Part shown: one piece after another, positions 9,301 through 18,274 of the stretch
Numbering within the stretch: position 1 is the stretch's first letter
How the letters are laid out: the number at the start of each line of letters is the position of its first letter
Assembly: GCA_040880285.1 (NCBI GenBank)
Contig: JBBDIT010000007.1
Location: forward strand, 119,729-183,728
Source: JANQJA01 sp040880285
GTDB taxonomy: Bacteria > Pseudomonadota > Gammaproteobacteria > Pseudomonadales > Azotimanducaceae
DNA: 64,000 nucleotides
Direction of reading: 5' to 3'
The notes under the pieces: generated by a model
What the model saw: only the letters and a program-made list of their open reading frames with translations
Told to the model about the DNA's origin: nothing
Database searches by the model: none
Program-made: the position numbers and the translations under genes

Positions 9301-9352
9301 AACAGGACGGCGCTGGCGCGCCTACTGAACGGGCCTTCGGCCCTACAGAACG
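9301..9352. repeat. Direct repeat copy 2
   Basis: Second copy of the 52-53 nt repeat found at 9034-9086, in the same orientation and differing only by loss of one G in the hairpin loop. It ends 16 nt before the lipA stop codon. Confidence 0.85.
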
Positions 9353-9367
9353 TGAGCCGTGGTCAAC

Positions 9368-10330
9368 CTAGCTCGCTATGAGTTCCTTCGCTTGCAGGTC
9401 TGCATGGTAGGATGATCGCACCAACGGTCCACTCGCTACCTGCCCAAATCCCATTGCCTCGCCCAACCTTTGCAACTCCGCAAACTCGTCTGGATGAACG
9501 TATCGATCGACTGGCAGGTGATCACGGCTTGGTTGTAGATACTGACCAATCGTCAACATATCGATATCGTGGGCTCGCATATCTGCCATGACGTCCTTGA
9601 CCTCGTCAATCGTTTCTCCAAGCCCGACCATCAACCCGGATTTTGTCGTTATACCCGGCCGGGCAGCCTTGTAATTTTTCAGCAGTTCCAATGACCAGTT
9701 GTAGTCCGCACCAGGGCGGGCCTTTTTGTACAGACGCGGGACAGTTTCAAGATTGTGATTAAAAACATCAGGTGGTTCGCCAGCAAGAATGTCGATCGCA
9801 ACTTCCCTACGGCCGCGGAAATCCGGTACCAGCACTTCAATCTTGATTGCCGGGCTCATCGCACGCAGTTCACGTATGCAGTCAGCAAAGTGCTGTGCGC
9901 CACTGTCCTTCAGATCATCACGATCAACCGACGTAACAACAACATATTTCAGCTTCATCTCCGCAACGGCTTGCGCCAGATGGCGAGGCTCTTCGGGATC
10001 CAGCGGGTTCGGCTTACCATGCGCAACGTCACAGAATGGACAACGACGGGTACAAATTTCCCCCATGATCATGAACGTCGCTGTACCGTGTGTAAAACAT
10101 TCAGGCAGGTTAGGACAACTGGCTTCCTCGCAAACAGAGGCCAATTTTCTCGTCCGTAAAATCCCTTTAATGCGGGACACCTCAGCACTCGCTGGTATAC
10201 GCACCCTGATCCAGTCCGGCTTACGCGAAACAGTTTCGGTGGGAATGACTTTGACAGGAATACGCCGCACCTTGTCTGCACCCCGGAGTTTTACGCCTTG
10301 AACCAAACGGTTTCTTGGATCTCTTGCCAT
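9368..10330 (-). CDS. lipA: Lipoyl synthase
   Basis: Radical SAM enzyme that inserts two sulfurs into octanoyl groups attached to lipoyl domains. I start it at the ATG at 10330-10328 (320 residues), which has AAGGG upstream and lies 2 nt after the lipB stop; a TTG seven codons earlier would overlap lipB. The auxiliary cluster cysteines are C67, C72 and C78, and the radical SAM cluster CTRRCPFC supplies C93, C97 and C100. lipB, which provides the octanoyl substrate, lies directly upstream. Confidence 0.97.
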   Translation of the reverse strand: MARDPRNRLVQGVKLRGADKVRRIPVKVIPTETVSRKPDWIRVRIPASAEVSRIKGILRTRKLASVCEEASCPNLPECFTHGTATFMIMGEICTRRCPFCDVAHGKPNPLDPEEPRHLAQAVAEMKLKYVVVTSVDRDDLKDSGAQHFADCIRELRAMSPAIKIEVLVPDFRGRREVAIDILAGEPPDVFNHNLETVPRLYKKARPGADYNWSLELLKNYKAARPGITTKSGLMVGLGETIDEVKDVMADMRAHDIDMLTIGQYLQPSRDHLPVDRYVHPDEFAELQRLGEAMGFGQVASGPLVRSSYHADLQAKELIAS

Positions 10331-10332
10331 TG

Positions 10333-10992
10333 TTATGCCCTTGCTTGCCAACTGGCATGATAACTGAATTGACGTTCGACGTGCTTGACGAGTCTTGAAC
10401 CCAATGATGACAAATCTTCATCCACACCCAATGCCCGAAGACTGGTCACGGCAAGTCCTTCATAGCCGCACGGATTGATTCGCTCAAATGGAGAGAGGTC
10501 CATATCCACGTTCAACGAAAGGCCGTGATAACACCGCCCCTTACGCACCCTGAGACCAAGGGCGGCAATCTTGGCGTTAGAGACATACACTCCTGGCGCT
10601 TCCCTGCGAGCCTGCGCCCTTAAGTCAAAATCCGAAAGCAGATTAATAATCGCGTTCTCGATTCCACTCACCAGGTCTCGTACGCCCATGCCCTGGCGCG
10701 CCAGATCCCACAGCAGGTACCCGACAATCTGACCCGGGCCATGATAAGTGACCTGGCCACCACGATCGGATTGGACAATCTCAATATCGCCAGGATCAAG
10801 CAAGTGCTCACGCTTGCCGGTCTGACCGAGGGTAAATACGGCAGGATGTTCAAGGAGCCAGAACTCATCCGGCGTCACGTCAGTGCGAGCATCGGTAAAT
10901 GCCTTCATCTGGTTGAATGCATCCAGGTACGCGACTGTCCCGAGGTTACGGACCACCAAAGTAGCACTGCTATGGTTCGGAATATCCATCAC
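10333..10992 (-). CDS. lipB: Octanoyl-ACP:protein N-octanoyltransferase
   Basis: Transfers octanoate from acyl carrier protein to lipoyl domains. The 219-residue protein has RGGQVTYHGPGQ at 77-88, the active-site lysine K141 in SNAKIAALGLRV and the catalytic cysteine C175 in INPCGYEGL. The first codon could be the GTG at 10992 or the adjacent ATG at 10989. It is followed by lipA and preceded by a DUF493 gene 18 nt upstream, an order shared with many gammaproteobacteria. Confidence 0.96.
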   Translation of the reverse strand: MMDIPNHSSATLVVRNLGTVAYLDAFNQMKAFTDARTDVTPDEFWLLEHPAVFTLGQTGKREHLLDPGDIEIVQSDRGGQVTYHGPGQIVGYLLWDLARQGMGVRDLVSGIENAIINLLSDFDLRAQARREAPGVYVSNAKIAALGLRVRKGRCYHGLSLNVDMDLSPFERINPCGYEGLAVTSLRALGVDEDLSSLGSRLVKHVERQFSYHASWQARA

Positions 10993-11010
10993 CGGATTCC
11001 AAATGAACCT

Positions 11011-11271
11011 TTATAAGACCAGCCGGACCGCGTCACACTCTTTCAAGTCTGCAAACAATTGCTTGAGTTGAATCTCACCGGTCGCACGAAAATTGATCGT
11101 TATCGAGTTGTAATTCCCCTGGCGGCTTGCCCGTTCGCTGACGCGTCCCATGTCCACGCCCGGATCATGTTTTCGTACAATTGCGACCACCTCTTCTACG
11201 AGGCCAATCTGCGATTCAGCGATGACCTTGATCGGATAATCGCACGGAAATTCAATCCGGGGTCTGCTCAT
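11011..11271 (-). CDS. DUF493 (YbeD-family) protein
   Basis: Small 86-residue protein of the YbeD/DUF493 family, an ACT-like fold of uncertain function. The N-terminal segment IEFPCDYPIKVIAES and the mid-protein VRKHDPGVDMG are typical. It sits between dacA and lipB as in E. coli and Pseudomonas. Its ATG overlaps the dacA TGA by 4 nt, so it is probably translated with dacA. A role linked to lipoate metabolism has been suggested from location only. Confidence 0.9.
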   Translation of the reverse strand: MSRPRIEFPCDYPIKVIAESQIGLVEEVVAIVRKHDPGVDMGRVSERASRQGNYNSITINFRATGEIQLKQLFADLKECDAVRLVL

Positions 11272-12470
11272 ACCGACAACGTATCCCCGCCGAACAGACC
11301 AACAAAGAATAAGGCAATCGCATCCCAGAGACGTTTAAAGAATCCTGCCTGATCAACCGCAGCATCACTCGAAAGGGGCACGTCTGCAATCGTGTCGCCT
11401 TCTATTACCACAGACAACCTGCCCAGTTCCTGTCCCTCCGAGAGCGGTGCCTTGATGACTGTGCCGAGATCCATAGCGGCTTGCAGGTTATTCTTGCTGC
11501 CTCTCGGGATAGTAATTACAACGTCATCCAACACTGTGACATTTACACTGTCTTTGTCACCGCCCCAGACCTTGACTGTTTTGAGGGCATCGCCTGCATC
11601 GTAAAGATGCAATGTTTCAAAATAGCGAAAGCCGTAGCTCAATAACTTCTGGCTTTCAGTCGCACGCGCTTCTTCCGAAGCAGTACCCATTACGACCGAA
11701 ATCAGGCGCATCCCATCCCGCTCGGCGGAAGCAACGAGACAGTATCCAGCGGCTTCCGTATGTCCGGTCTTGACTCCATCCACGGAGGGGTCTCGCCAAA
11801 GCAGCACGTTTCGATTCCGCGTGCGCTCATTGGCAAAGGTAAAATATTTCTCTTTGTAGATTTTGTAGTGTTCCGGGAAATCCTTGATCAGCGCGACCGT
11901 CAATTTCGCCAGATCTTCTGCGGTCGTATAATGATTTTCATCTGGTAGTCCGGTGGCGTTCATGAAATTTGTATCGCTCATACCAAGACGCACTGCATGC
12001 CGGTTCATCATATCGGCAAACACATCTTCACTACCTGCAATATGGGTGGCGAGTGCAGCAGCGGCGTCGTTTCCGGAGCTCACGACTACACCATAGAGCA
12101 CATCTTTTAGAGCCGTACTTCTGCCATTTTCCTGATACCAGGTCCAATCCATCGGGAACAGCCGAGAGCCTTCAAGTTTCCAGGCCTCTTCGCTGACTCG
12201 AACCTGATCGTTATACCGTACCGTTCCCCGCTTCAGCTCAGTCGCTGCAATATAACTGGTCATCATCTTCGTCAAGCTGGCAGGGGGTAACCGTTGCCGA
12301 CTGTTAAACTCAACCAGTACTTTGCCGCTGTCAGCGTCGATTAATAAATAGCCTTCGGCCGATAACTGCGGTGCCGAGGGAATAATCGCGTCGCTGGCAT
12401 GTACCAGGACCGAAAATAATGCTGCGAACCCGAAGGTAACGCCAGGGATAATGACTTTGAGTAATTTCAT
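11268..12470 (-). CDS. dacA: D-alanyl-D-alanine carboxypeptidase (PBP5/6 type)
   Basis: Removes the terminal D-alanine from peptidoglycan stem peptides in the periplasm. The 400-residue precursor has a signal peptide ending near HASDA, the active-site S65-L-T-K68, S132-G-N and K234-T-G motifs, and a C-terminal amphipathic helix (about GFFKRLWDAIALFFVGLFGG) for membrane attachment. It lies 58 nt after rlpA in the elongation gene block. Family-level assignment is firm; paralogue names (dacA, dacC) vary between species. Confidence 0.95.
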   Translation of the reverse strand: MKLLKVIIPGVTFGFAALFSVLVHASDAIIPSAPQLSAEGYLLIDADSGKVLVEFNSRQRLPPASLTKMMTSYIAATELKRGTVRYNDQVRVSEEAWKLEGSRLFPMDWTWYQENGRSTALKDVLYGVVVSSGNDAAAALATHIAGSEDVFADMMNRHAVRLGMSDTNFMNATGLPDENHYTTAEDLAKLTVALIKDFPEHYKIYKEKYFTFANERTRNRNVLLWRDPSVDGVKTGHTEAAGYCLVASAERDGMRLISVVMGTASEEARATESQKLLSYGFRYFETLHLYDAGDALKTVKVWGGDKDSVNVTVLDDVVITIPRGSKNNLQAAMDLGTVIKAPLSEGQELGRLSVVIEGDTIADVPLSSDAAVDQAGFFKRLWDAIALFFVGLFGGDTLSV

Positions 12471-12528
12471 TCGTTTACTTCTCGGTTAATTCATGGCAAT
12501 TCTAACCCGGCTGGCTCTCGCCTGCGAA

Positions 12529-13296
12529 TTACTCCACTTTCACGCGTAGCGGTATACCGAGCTCAGAGGCCTCCACCAGCGTTGCGAGCTCATCTCGTTC
12601 CGCTTCCGTCTTGATCGGTCCTAGCCAGACCTTGTGCAAGATGATCTCCTGGTCCAGCTCACTTTGTAATATTCGTACATCCACATCCCTGAATTCCGTG
12701 AATTCGATCACACCCTTTAAATCAGCCTGCAGGGCTTTAGCACCCTCAAGACGTGAAAAAGCGCCAACTTGCAGATAGAACGACTCATGTTCTACCGGTC
12801 CTTGGACCAGATCGGGGTAATTGAGTTCATCCAGCGCCTCTACTACAACCGGCGCAACTCCCTTGTCGGCAAAGCCAAGTTGTACAGCGGCTTCATAGGA
12901 GAGGTCAATTACCCGGTCATCATGGAACGGCCCGCGGTCATTTACTCGTACAACAACTTTCTGGCCGTTGTCCAGGTTAGTCACACGGACAATGGTCGGC
13001 AGCGGTAATGCCTTGTGTGCGGCGCTGATCGCATGCATATCAAACTTCTCACCGTTTGACGTTAGACGACCATGAAACTTTTTGCCGTACCAGGACGCCA
13101 GCCCTATCTCCAGATAACCAAGGCTCGACGGCATGACTTCATACAATTGCCCAAACACTATATAGGGGCTGCGATTGCCCCGGCCAGGAATTCCGCCCGT
13201 ATCAGGCGGTTGCTGCAGAGGCTCTGGCGACCTGGAAGCTGATGGAGTTGTGCAACCGACAAGGCAGATCAGTACGAGTAAAAAACTACGATTCAT
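12529..13296 (-). CDS. rlpA: RlpA-type septal-ring/glycan-binding lipoprotein
   Basis: A 255-residue lipoprotein with lipobox LVGC near the N-terminus and Thr at +2, consistent with outer-membrane sorting. The double-psi beta-barrel domain spans roughly 65-150 (ASWYGKKFHGRLTSNGEKFD to VNDRGPFHDDRVIDLSY) and a C-terminal SPOR domain follows from about 175. RlpA of Pseudomonas is a lytic transglycosylase acting on denuded glycan; E. coli RlpA appears inactive, so activity here is unproven. Neighbours mltB, rodA, mrdA and dacA fit a cell-wall role. Confidence 0.92.
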   Translation of the reverse strand: MNRSFLLVLICLVGCTTPSASRSPEPLQQPPDTGGIPGRGNRSPYIVFGQLYEVMPSSLGYLEIGLASWYGKKFHGRLTSNGEKFDMHAISAAHKALPLPTIVRVTNLDNGQKVVVRVNDRGPFHDDRVIDLSYEAAVQLGFADKGVAPVVVEALDELNYPDLVQGPVEHESFYLQVGAFSRLEGAKALQADLKGVIEFTEFRDVDVRILQSELDQEIILHKVWLGPIKTEAERDELATLVEASELGIPLRVKVE

Positions 13297-13305
13297 GACA
13301 ACGCT

Positions 13306-14319
13306 TTAATCCACGTTCAAGTCTGCAACTTCCCGTGCCCTGAATTGTTGACTCAATTGAAATACAGCCATTGCGTACAACTTGCTGTGATTGTATCGAG
13401 TAATCACGTAGAAATTCCTGAATCCCAACCAGTATTCCGGCCCTTGCTTACCTGCAAAAGTCAGTGGCGCAACTTTGGTCTCACCAGCCTCGCCGATCTC
13501 GCCGGCTAGTCCGCGATGCTGTAATTGTTCAATGCTAATCGACGGTGACAAGTCCTCCTTGAAGAGGCCTGTATTCCCAGCACCTGCCACTTCAATAGGG
13601 AGCACAATTGTTTCACGTGCTCGCCAACCATGCTCGGCAAGATAGTTGGCGACTGATCCGATGGCATCGACCCTGTTATCCCAAATATCACGAAACCCAT
13701 CGCCGTCGAAATCGATCGCATAGTGCCGGTAGCTACTGGGAATAAATTGCCCATATCCCATAGCACCAGCATACGAGCCCATGGGGCTTGTTGGTGACTG
13801 TTTTTCTTCGCGTGCCAACAACAGGAAGTGCTTGAGTTCACTGCGGAAAAAGCGACTTCTGGGTGGATAGTCAAAAGCCAGTGTCGACAAGGCATCAATG
13901 ACCCGGTAGTTGCCCCGAATCTGGCCGTACATGGTTTCAACGCCAATAATCGAGGTAACAATTTCTGGCGGCACTCCATACAGATCGTGGGCCGCGGCCA
14001 GGGCATCGGCATTCTCCTCAAGGAATCTCCTGCCCTGCTCAACTCTCTTTTTGGTGAGGAAAATATCCTGGTAGTCCTTCCACTCCAGCACTTTTTCTGC
14101 CGGACGCGATATCGCATCGACGATGCTTTGTTTGTAACTGGCTTCATTGAAGATCGAGAGTAACGCAGTTCGATCAAAGTCTTCTTCGGCTACCAGTTCG
14201 TCTATAAACTCGAGCACCTCGGGCCTTAAGTGATAATCGTTGGCGATTGCCGGACTCACTACAAGGGTAGATATCAAAAGCAGGCTAACTCGAATCATCT
14301 GGGCTGGAACTCCAATCAC
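13306..14319 (-). CDS. mltB: Membrane-bound lytic murein transglycosylase B
   Basis: Cleaves the glycan strands of peptidoglycan to give anhydromuropeptides. The 337-residue precursor has a Sec-type signal peptide (MIRVSLLLISTLVVSPAIAN) but no clear lipobox cysteine, so it may be soluble in the periplasm like SltB-type members. The catalytic glutamate lies in IGVETMYGQIRGNYRVIDAL, and the motif MGYGQFIPSSYRHYAIDFDG is typical. The GTG start at 14319 overlaps the rodA TGA; an ATG seven codons later is an alternative start. Confidence 0.93.
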   Translation of the reverse strand: MIGVPAQMIRVSLLLISTLVVSPAIANDYHLRPEVLEFIDELVAEEDFDRTALLSIFNEASYKQSIVDAISRPAEKVLEWKDYQDIFLTKKRVEQGRRFLEENADALAAAHDLYGVPPEIVTSIIGVETMYGQIRGNYRVIDALSTLAFDYPPRSRFFRSELKHFLLLAREEKQSPTSPMGSYAGAMGYGQFIPSSYRHYAIDFDGDGFRDIWDNRVDAIGSVANYLAEHGWRARETIVLPIEVAGAGNTGLFKEDLSPSISIEQLQHRGLAGEIGEAGETKVAPLTFAGKQGPEYWLGFRNFYVITRYNHSKLYAMAVFQLSQQFRAREVADLNVD

Positions 14320-15455
14320 AAGGTTATTCTTCGGTGAGTGTGGATTGACATAAGTATCCCGAATCCGGCAAATAATGTCAGGATCGAAGTCCCGCCATAA
14401 CTTACCAGCGGCAAGGGCACACCGACAACGGGTAAGACGCCTGTAACCATACCGATGTTCACAAACACATAAACAAAAAAAGTAAAGGTGATCGTGCCAG
14501 CCAGCAACCGTCCAAATGTATCCTGGGCCTGCACGGAAATCACCGCACCACGCCCCATCAACAGTATATAAAGGAGCAGCAAACCCACCACACCAACCAG
14601 GCCAAGCTCCTCGCCCATAACTGCAATAATGAAATCCGTCTGGCTTTCTGGCAGGAAGTCCAGATGGGATTGGGTTCCCTGGAACAGGCCCTTGCCGAAC
14701 AAGCCACCGGATCCAATCGCCGTTTTAGACTGGATGATGTTCCACCCCGCGCCCAGGGGATCACGCTCGGGGTTGAACAAAGTGAGTATCCGGTCCTTTT
14801 GATAATCACGCAGCGCAAACCACAAAACCGGTGCAGTGACCAGCCCTGCGCCTATTGCTGCCCACACGTATCGCCATGGGATACCCGCCAGCAGCACAAC
14901 CAACAGTCCCGATGATGCAATAAGCAGCGCGGTACCAAGGTCCGGTTGTCGTGCAATCAAGAGTACCGGAGTCACGATCATTACCGCTGCCCAGAACAAG
15001 TGCTTGAGTTTGGGTGGCAAGTGCCGGTCATGGAAATACCAGGCCAGGATCATCGGCAAAACAAGTTTCATCAGTTCGGAAGGTTGAAAATTCAACACCC
15101 CCGGTATCCGTAGCCAACGTTGCGAACCATTAATCTCTCGCCCGAAAGCCAGAACCAGGACCAGTAAAATCAGCCCGGCACCATATAGCCATGGCGCCAG
15201 ACGGAGATAGAATATTGGGGAAATTTGCGCCATGGTCACCATGACGATGGTTGCGATACCGATCTTGATTGTCTGGGCGACAACTGGCGCGGTCTGTTGG
15301 TCCACGGCACTGAACAGCACAATCAACCCGTAAAAACAGATTAGCAGTGTCAGCCCCACGATCGGCCAGTCCAGGTGAAAAGCTTCACCCAGGGTCGACG
15401 GACGGCCTGCTGTCAGTCCTGCGTTGGGTAGTCTCCGGACAAAGTCCTGGCTCAT
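14316..15455 (-). CDS. rodA: SEDS peptidoglycan glycosyltransferase RodA
   Basis: Polymerises lipid II during cell elongation together with PBP2, encoded directly upstream. The 379-residue protein has about ten hydrophobic segments. FNPERDPLGAGWNIIQSKTA and FLPESQTDFIIAVMGEELG are SEDS signatures, and VVGVPLPLVSYGGTSIL lies near the C-terminus. Spacing to mrdA is 4 nt and the stop overlaps the mltB GTG, consistent with one operon. Confidence 0.97.
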   Translation of the reverse strand: MSQDFVRRLPNAGLTAGRPSTLGEAFHLDWPIVGLTLLICFYGLIVLFSAVDQQTAPVVAQTIKIGIATIVMVTMAQISPIFYLRLAPWLYGAGLILLVLVLAFGREINGSQRWLRIPGVLNFQPSELMKLVLPMILAWYFHDRHLPPKLKHLFWAAVMIVTPVLLIARQPDLGTALLIASSGLLVVLLAGIPWRYVWAAIGAGLVTAPVLWFALRDYQKDRILTLFNPERDPLGAGWNIIQSKTAIGSGGLFGKGLFQGTQSHLDFLPESQTDFIIAVMGEELGLVGVVGLLLLYILLMGRGAVISVQAQDTFGRLLAGTITFTFFVYVFVNIGMVTGVLPVVGVPLPLVSYGGTSILTLFAGFGILMSIHTHRRITL

Positions 15456-15459
15456 TGAA

Positions 15460-17376
15460 TTAATTTACCTTTAGCGTCTGGCGCCCACGATCAGCGACGC
15501 TGAGTTTGTCAGCCAACAGGTAGTGATCGAGAATCTGTCGTACAACCGGTGCCGCGAATTCACTTCCGCCTCCGCCATTCTCGATCAGTACCGCAATCGC
15601 TATGACCGGCTGCTCGACGGGAGCAAACGCCACAAACCACGCATGCTTGCGATTGCGTTCATCCAGCTCGGCTTCATCATATTCTTCGCCCTGGGCAATT
15701 CCGACCACCTGGGCTGTACCTGACTTGCCAGCCATTCGGTAGGAAATATCCTGACCGATATATGCCCAGGCAGTACCGTTTTCACCAAAGCCCCTGTTTC
15801 CCCTGTGAACCACGTCTATCATGCCATCAATAATCAGATTCCAGGCATGATCGGGAATCAAACCAATGTCATTTTCACTCTTCGTGGCCATTTCCGGAAG
15901 AAGCGATGCGCCTTTTTTCAACATCCTTGGTTGTATCGCCTTGCCCCTGTTCGCCAGCATGGCGACGGCGGTCGCCAGTTGAAGGGGCGTGACCAGAATA
16001 TCTCCCTGGCCGATGCCGATATTGACAGTATCACCCGGATACCAGGCAAGGCCCCTCGTCTGCTTTTTCCAGGCCTTCGACGGCAATAATCCGCTCCGGG
16101 CTTCCGGCAGGTCGAGCGCAGTGTTCCGTCCAAATCCGAACAGTGAAAGATAATCGTGTATGCGATCAATACCCAGTTTCACAGCCATGTTGTAGAAGTA
16201 AACATTGCAAGAACGATAGATGGCTTTTTGCAGATTGACCTCGCCATGCCCGCCATAGCCTTCAATCGACCAGTTCCAGTCACGGTATAAGCGCTCATTG
16301 TTGGGCAGCTTGAACCAGCCCGGATCCTCGATCGTGTATTCTGGACTTACGACACCCGATACAAGGCCCGCAAGACCAAGAAAGGGTTTGATGGTTGACC
16401 CAGGTTCGTACTGGCCCTGAATCGCACGATTGAAAAGGGGTACGTCACGCGAATCACGAAGTGCGGCATACGTCTCATGGTCGATCCCTGTGACAAACAG
16501 GTTGGGATCATAGGCGGGCTTACTAACCATAGCGAGGATTCCACCCGTCGACGGCTCAATTGCCACGATCGTACCCCTGCGATTACCCAAGGCCTCGCTC
16601 GCTGCACGTTGCAGGGATGAGTCCACATGCAACACCAGATTTTGTCCTGACGTCGGTGGCGATTGGTCTAACACTTTCATTACCCTACCACGTGCATCCG
16701 TCTCTACTCGCCTGTAGCCCACCGCACCGAGGAGCGCATTCTCGTAGTATTTCTCAACACCGATCTTGCCTATGTGGTCTGTGCCGGAGTAAGCAACACG
16801 ATCCAGTCGCTTGACGTCATCTTCGTTGATGCGCCTGACCGAGCCAACCGCATGCACCATCAGTTCACCTTTGGGATAATGGCGAACCAGCCGCGCCTCG
16901 ATATCAACACCGGGTAACGCATATTTGTTAACACTTATTCTCGCAATCTCTTGTTGGTTCAGTTTGAAGAGAATGGGGACCGACTCAAACGGCCGCCTGC
17001 GCCGTTCCAGACGACGCTTGAACTCATCAATTTCATCCTTGGTCAGGCCTATGAGCGCATCTATTTCACCCAGCGTTGCGTCCATGTCGTTCACTCGCTC
17101 GACCGTTACCGTCAGACTGTAGGATGGAACATTGTCGGCAATCAGTTCGCCATTACGGTCATAGATGAGCCCACGAATGGGAGGCAATGATTGCACCTGG
17201 ATCCGGTTCCGGTCCGACAAGGTGGCATAGATATCATGCTGGACGATTTGCAGATAAAAGAGACGACCTACCAGAAACATCGTAAGCAAGATCAATAGAG
17301 CGAATCCCACCACAACGCGGTCGAAGAAGATCTGACTTTCGAGGGAATGATCTTTTAATACAAGGGGCTCTACCAT
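15460..17376 (-). CDS. mrdA: Penicillin-binding protein 2
   Basis: Class B transpeptidase of the elongation complex. I start it at the ATG at 17376 (MVEPLVLKDH, 638 residues); the longer frame runs back into rlmH and adds residues the family lacks. One N-terminal membrane segment (about 20-45) is followed by the dimerisation domain and then the transpeptidase motifs S327-T-I-K330, S389-C-N and K551-S-G-T. It pairs with rodA downstream. The ribosome-binding site is weak, so coupling to rlmH is plausible. Confidence 0.97.
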   Translation of the reverse strand: MVEPLVLKDHSLESQIFFDRVVVGFALLILLTMFLVGRLFYLQIVQHDIYATLSDRNRIQVQSLPPIRGLIYDRNGELIADNVPSYSLTVTVERVNDMDATLGEIDALIGLTKDEIDEFKRRLERRRRPFESVPILFKLNQQEIARISVNKYALPGVDIEARLVRHYPKGELMVHAVGSVRRINEDDVKRLDRVAYSGTDHIGKIGVEKYYENALLGAVGYRRVETDARGRVMKVLDQSPPTSGQNLVLHVDSSLQRAASEALGNRRGTIVAIEPSTGGILAMVSKPAYDPNLFVTGIDHETYAALRDSRDVPLFNRAIQGQYEPGSTIKPFLGLAGLVSGVVSPEYTIEDPGWFKLPNNERLYRDWNWSIEGYGGHGEVNLQKAIYRSCNVYFYNMAVKLGIDRIHDYLSLFGFGRNTALDLPEARSGLLPSKAWKKQTRGLAWYPGDTVNIGIGQGDILVTPLQLATAVAMLANRGKAIQPRMLKKGASLLPEMATKSENDIGLIPDHAWNLIIDGMIDVVHRGNRGFGENGTAWAYIGQDISYRMAGKSGTAQVVGIAQGEEYDEAELDERNRKHAWFVAFAPVEQPVIAIAVLIENGGGGSEFAAPVVRQILDHYLLADKLSVADRGRQTLKVN

Positions 17377-17386
17377 CTTGAATTCA

Positions 17387-17857
17387 CTACTTGTGATATG
17401 GATGGTTGTTAACGATAGACCAGGCACGATATACCTGCTCGACAATCATCAGCCTGACAATGAAGTGGGGAAAGGTAAGTCGTGATAAAGACCATACATC
17501 ATCTGCCCTTTCCAGACAGGCATCGTCAAGTCCGTCCGGACCACCAACTATCAACTGCACGAGCGGATAGTCATTGCGCCACTGACTCATCTTCGCTGCC
17601 AATTGTTCTGTACTCCATATTTCGCCATCGCTATCGAGCGCTATAATCCGCGCATTGGGCTTGATTGCCGCGAGTATACGCTCACCTTCTTGTTGCTTGA
17701 GCCTGGCAATGTTAGTCGACCTGGACCTCTTCGCGACCGCAACCTCTCTTAAGTCAAATTGCCAGTCCCTGGGCAACCGCTTGACGTACTCATCATATCC
17801 GTCCACCAACCAGGCTGGCGGTTTTGTTCCTGCCGCCACTAATTCAATATTCAACAC
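17387..17857 (-). CDS. rlmH: 23S rRNA pseudouridine-1915 N3-methyltransferase
   Basis: SPOUT-family methyltransferase acting on pseudouridine 1915 in helix 69 of 23S rRNA. The 156-residue size matches E. coli RlmH (155). The knotted SAM site is seen as LIVGGPDGLDDACLERAD near residues 103-120 and the C-terminus ends NNHPYHK as in the family. It starts at GTG (or the adjacent TTG) behind AGGAG. It is conserved next to rsfS and mrdA. Confidence 0.96.
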   Translation of the reverse strand: MLNIELVAAGTKPPAWLVDGYDEYVKRLPRDWQFDLREVAVAKRSRSTNIARLKQQEGERILAAIKPNARIIALDSDGEIWSTEQLAAKMSQWRNDYPLVQLIVGGPDGLDDACLERADDVWSLSRLTFPHFIVRLMIVEQVYRAWSIVNNHPYHK

Positions 17858-17893
17858 TTCTCCTTACATCTACATCCCTGTGGCATGGCGTTC

Positions 17894-18274
17894 CTATACC
17901 AGACTTTCCGATCTGGTTGACTCCATACTCCAGAGCCGCTCCAGGTCGTAGAATTCCCTGACCTTTGGCAGCATAACGTGAACAACGATGTCCACAAGAT
18001 CGATAAGGATCCACTCACCGTCTTCCATCCCTTCAACACCTACAGGTTTGACCCCTGATTTTGACGCATCTTCAATTGTCTGTTGTACAATCGACTTTAC
18101 ATGTCGCGAGGAAGTACCACTGGCCACTACCATATAATCGGTAATGTCAGTCTGTTTGGTCACGTCAAGCCACACAACATCACGCGCCTTGGCATCTTCC
18201 AGCGCATCGAGCACTACCTGTTTCAGGTCATCGCTTTGCATAGAGTATAGAGTCTCCTTTTGAATCATGGTCAA
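17894..18274 (-). CDS. rsfS: Ribosome silencing factor RsfS
   Basis: Binds L14 on the 50S subunit and blocks subunit joining when nutrients are scarce. The 126-residue protein has the Iojap-family core: WLDVTKQTDITDYMVVASGT, then GEWILIDLVDIVVHVMLPKVREFYDLERLW. Its start overlaps the nadD stop by 4 nt; an internal Met at residue 12 is an alternative start. The binding partner L14 (rplN) is encoded at 37218-37586. Confidence 0.95.
   Translation of the reverse strand: MTMIQKETLYSMQSDDLKQVVLDALEDAKARDVVWLDVTKQTDITDYMVVASGTSSRHVKSIVQQTIEDASKSGVKPVGVEGMEDGEWILIDLVDIVVHVMLPKVREFYDLERLWSMESTRSESLV

Larger units (their letters stand above)
9027..9367. other. Gene-free convergent spacer with repeats (moeB / lipA)
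   Basis: About 340 nt between the convergent ends of moeB and lipA hold no supported gene. They contain a 52-53 nt direct repeat at each end, additional GGGCC-TTC-GGCCC hairpins and a structured inverted-repeat element in the middle, annotated separately. The GC-rich hairpins could end transcription from both sides, but no classic T-run follows them. Confidence 0.75.

Noticed and set aside
8931..9302. 123-codon minus-strand frame over the moeB end and the repeats
   Set aside because: It crosses the moeB coding end and the inverted-repeat element and has no recognisable protein features.
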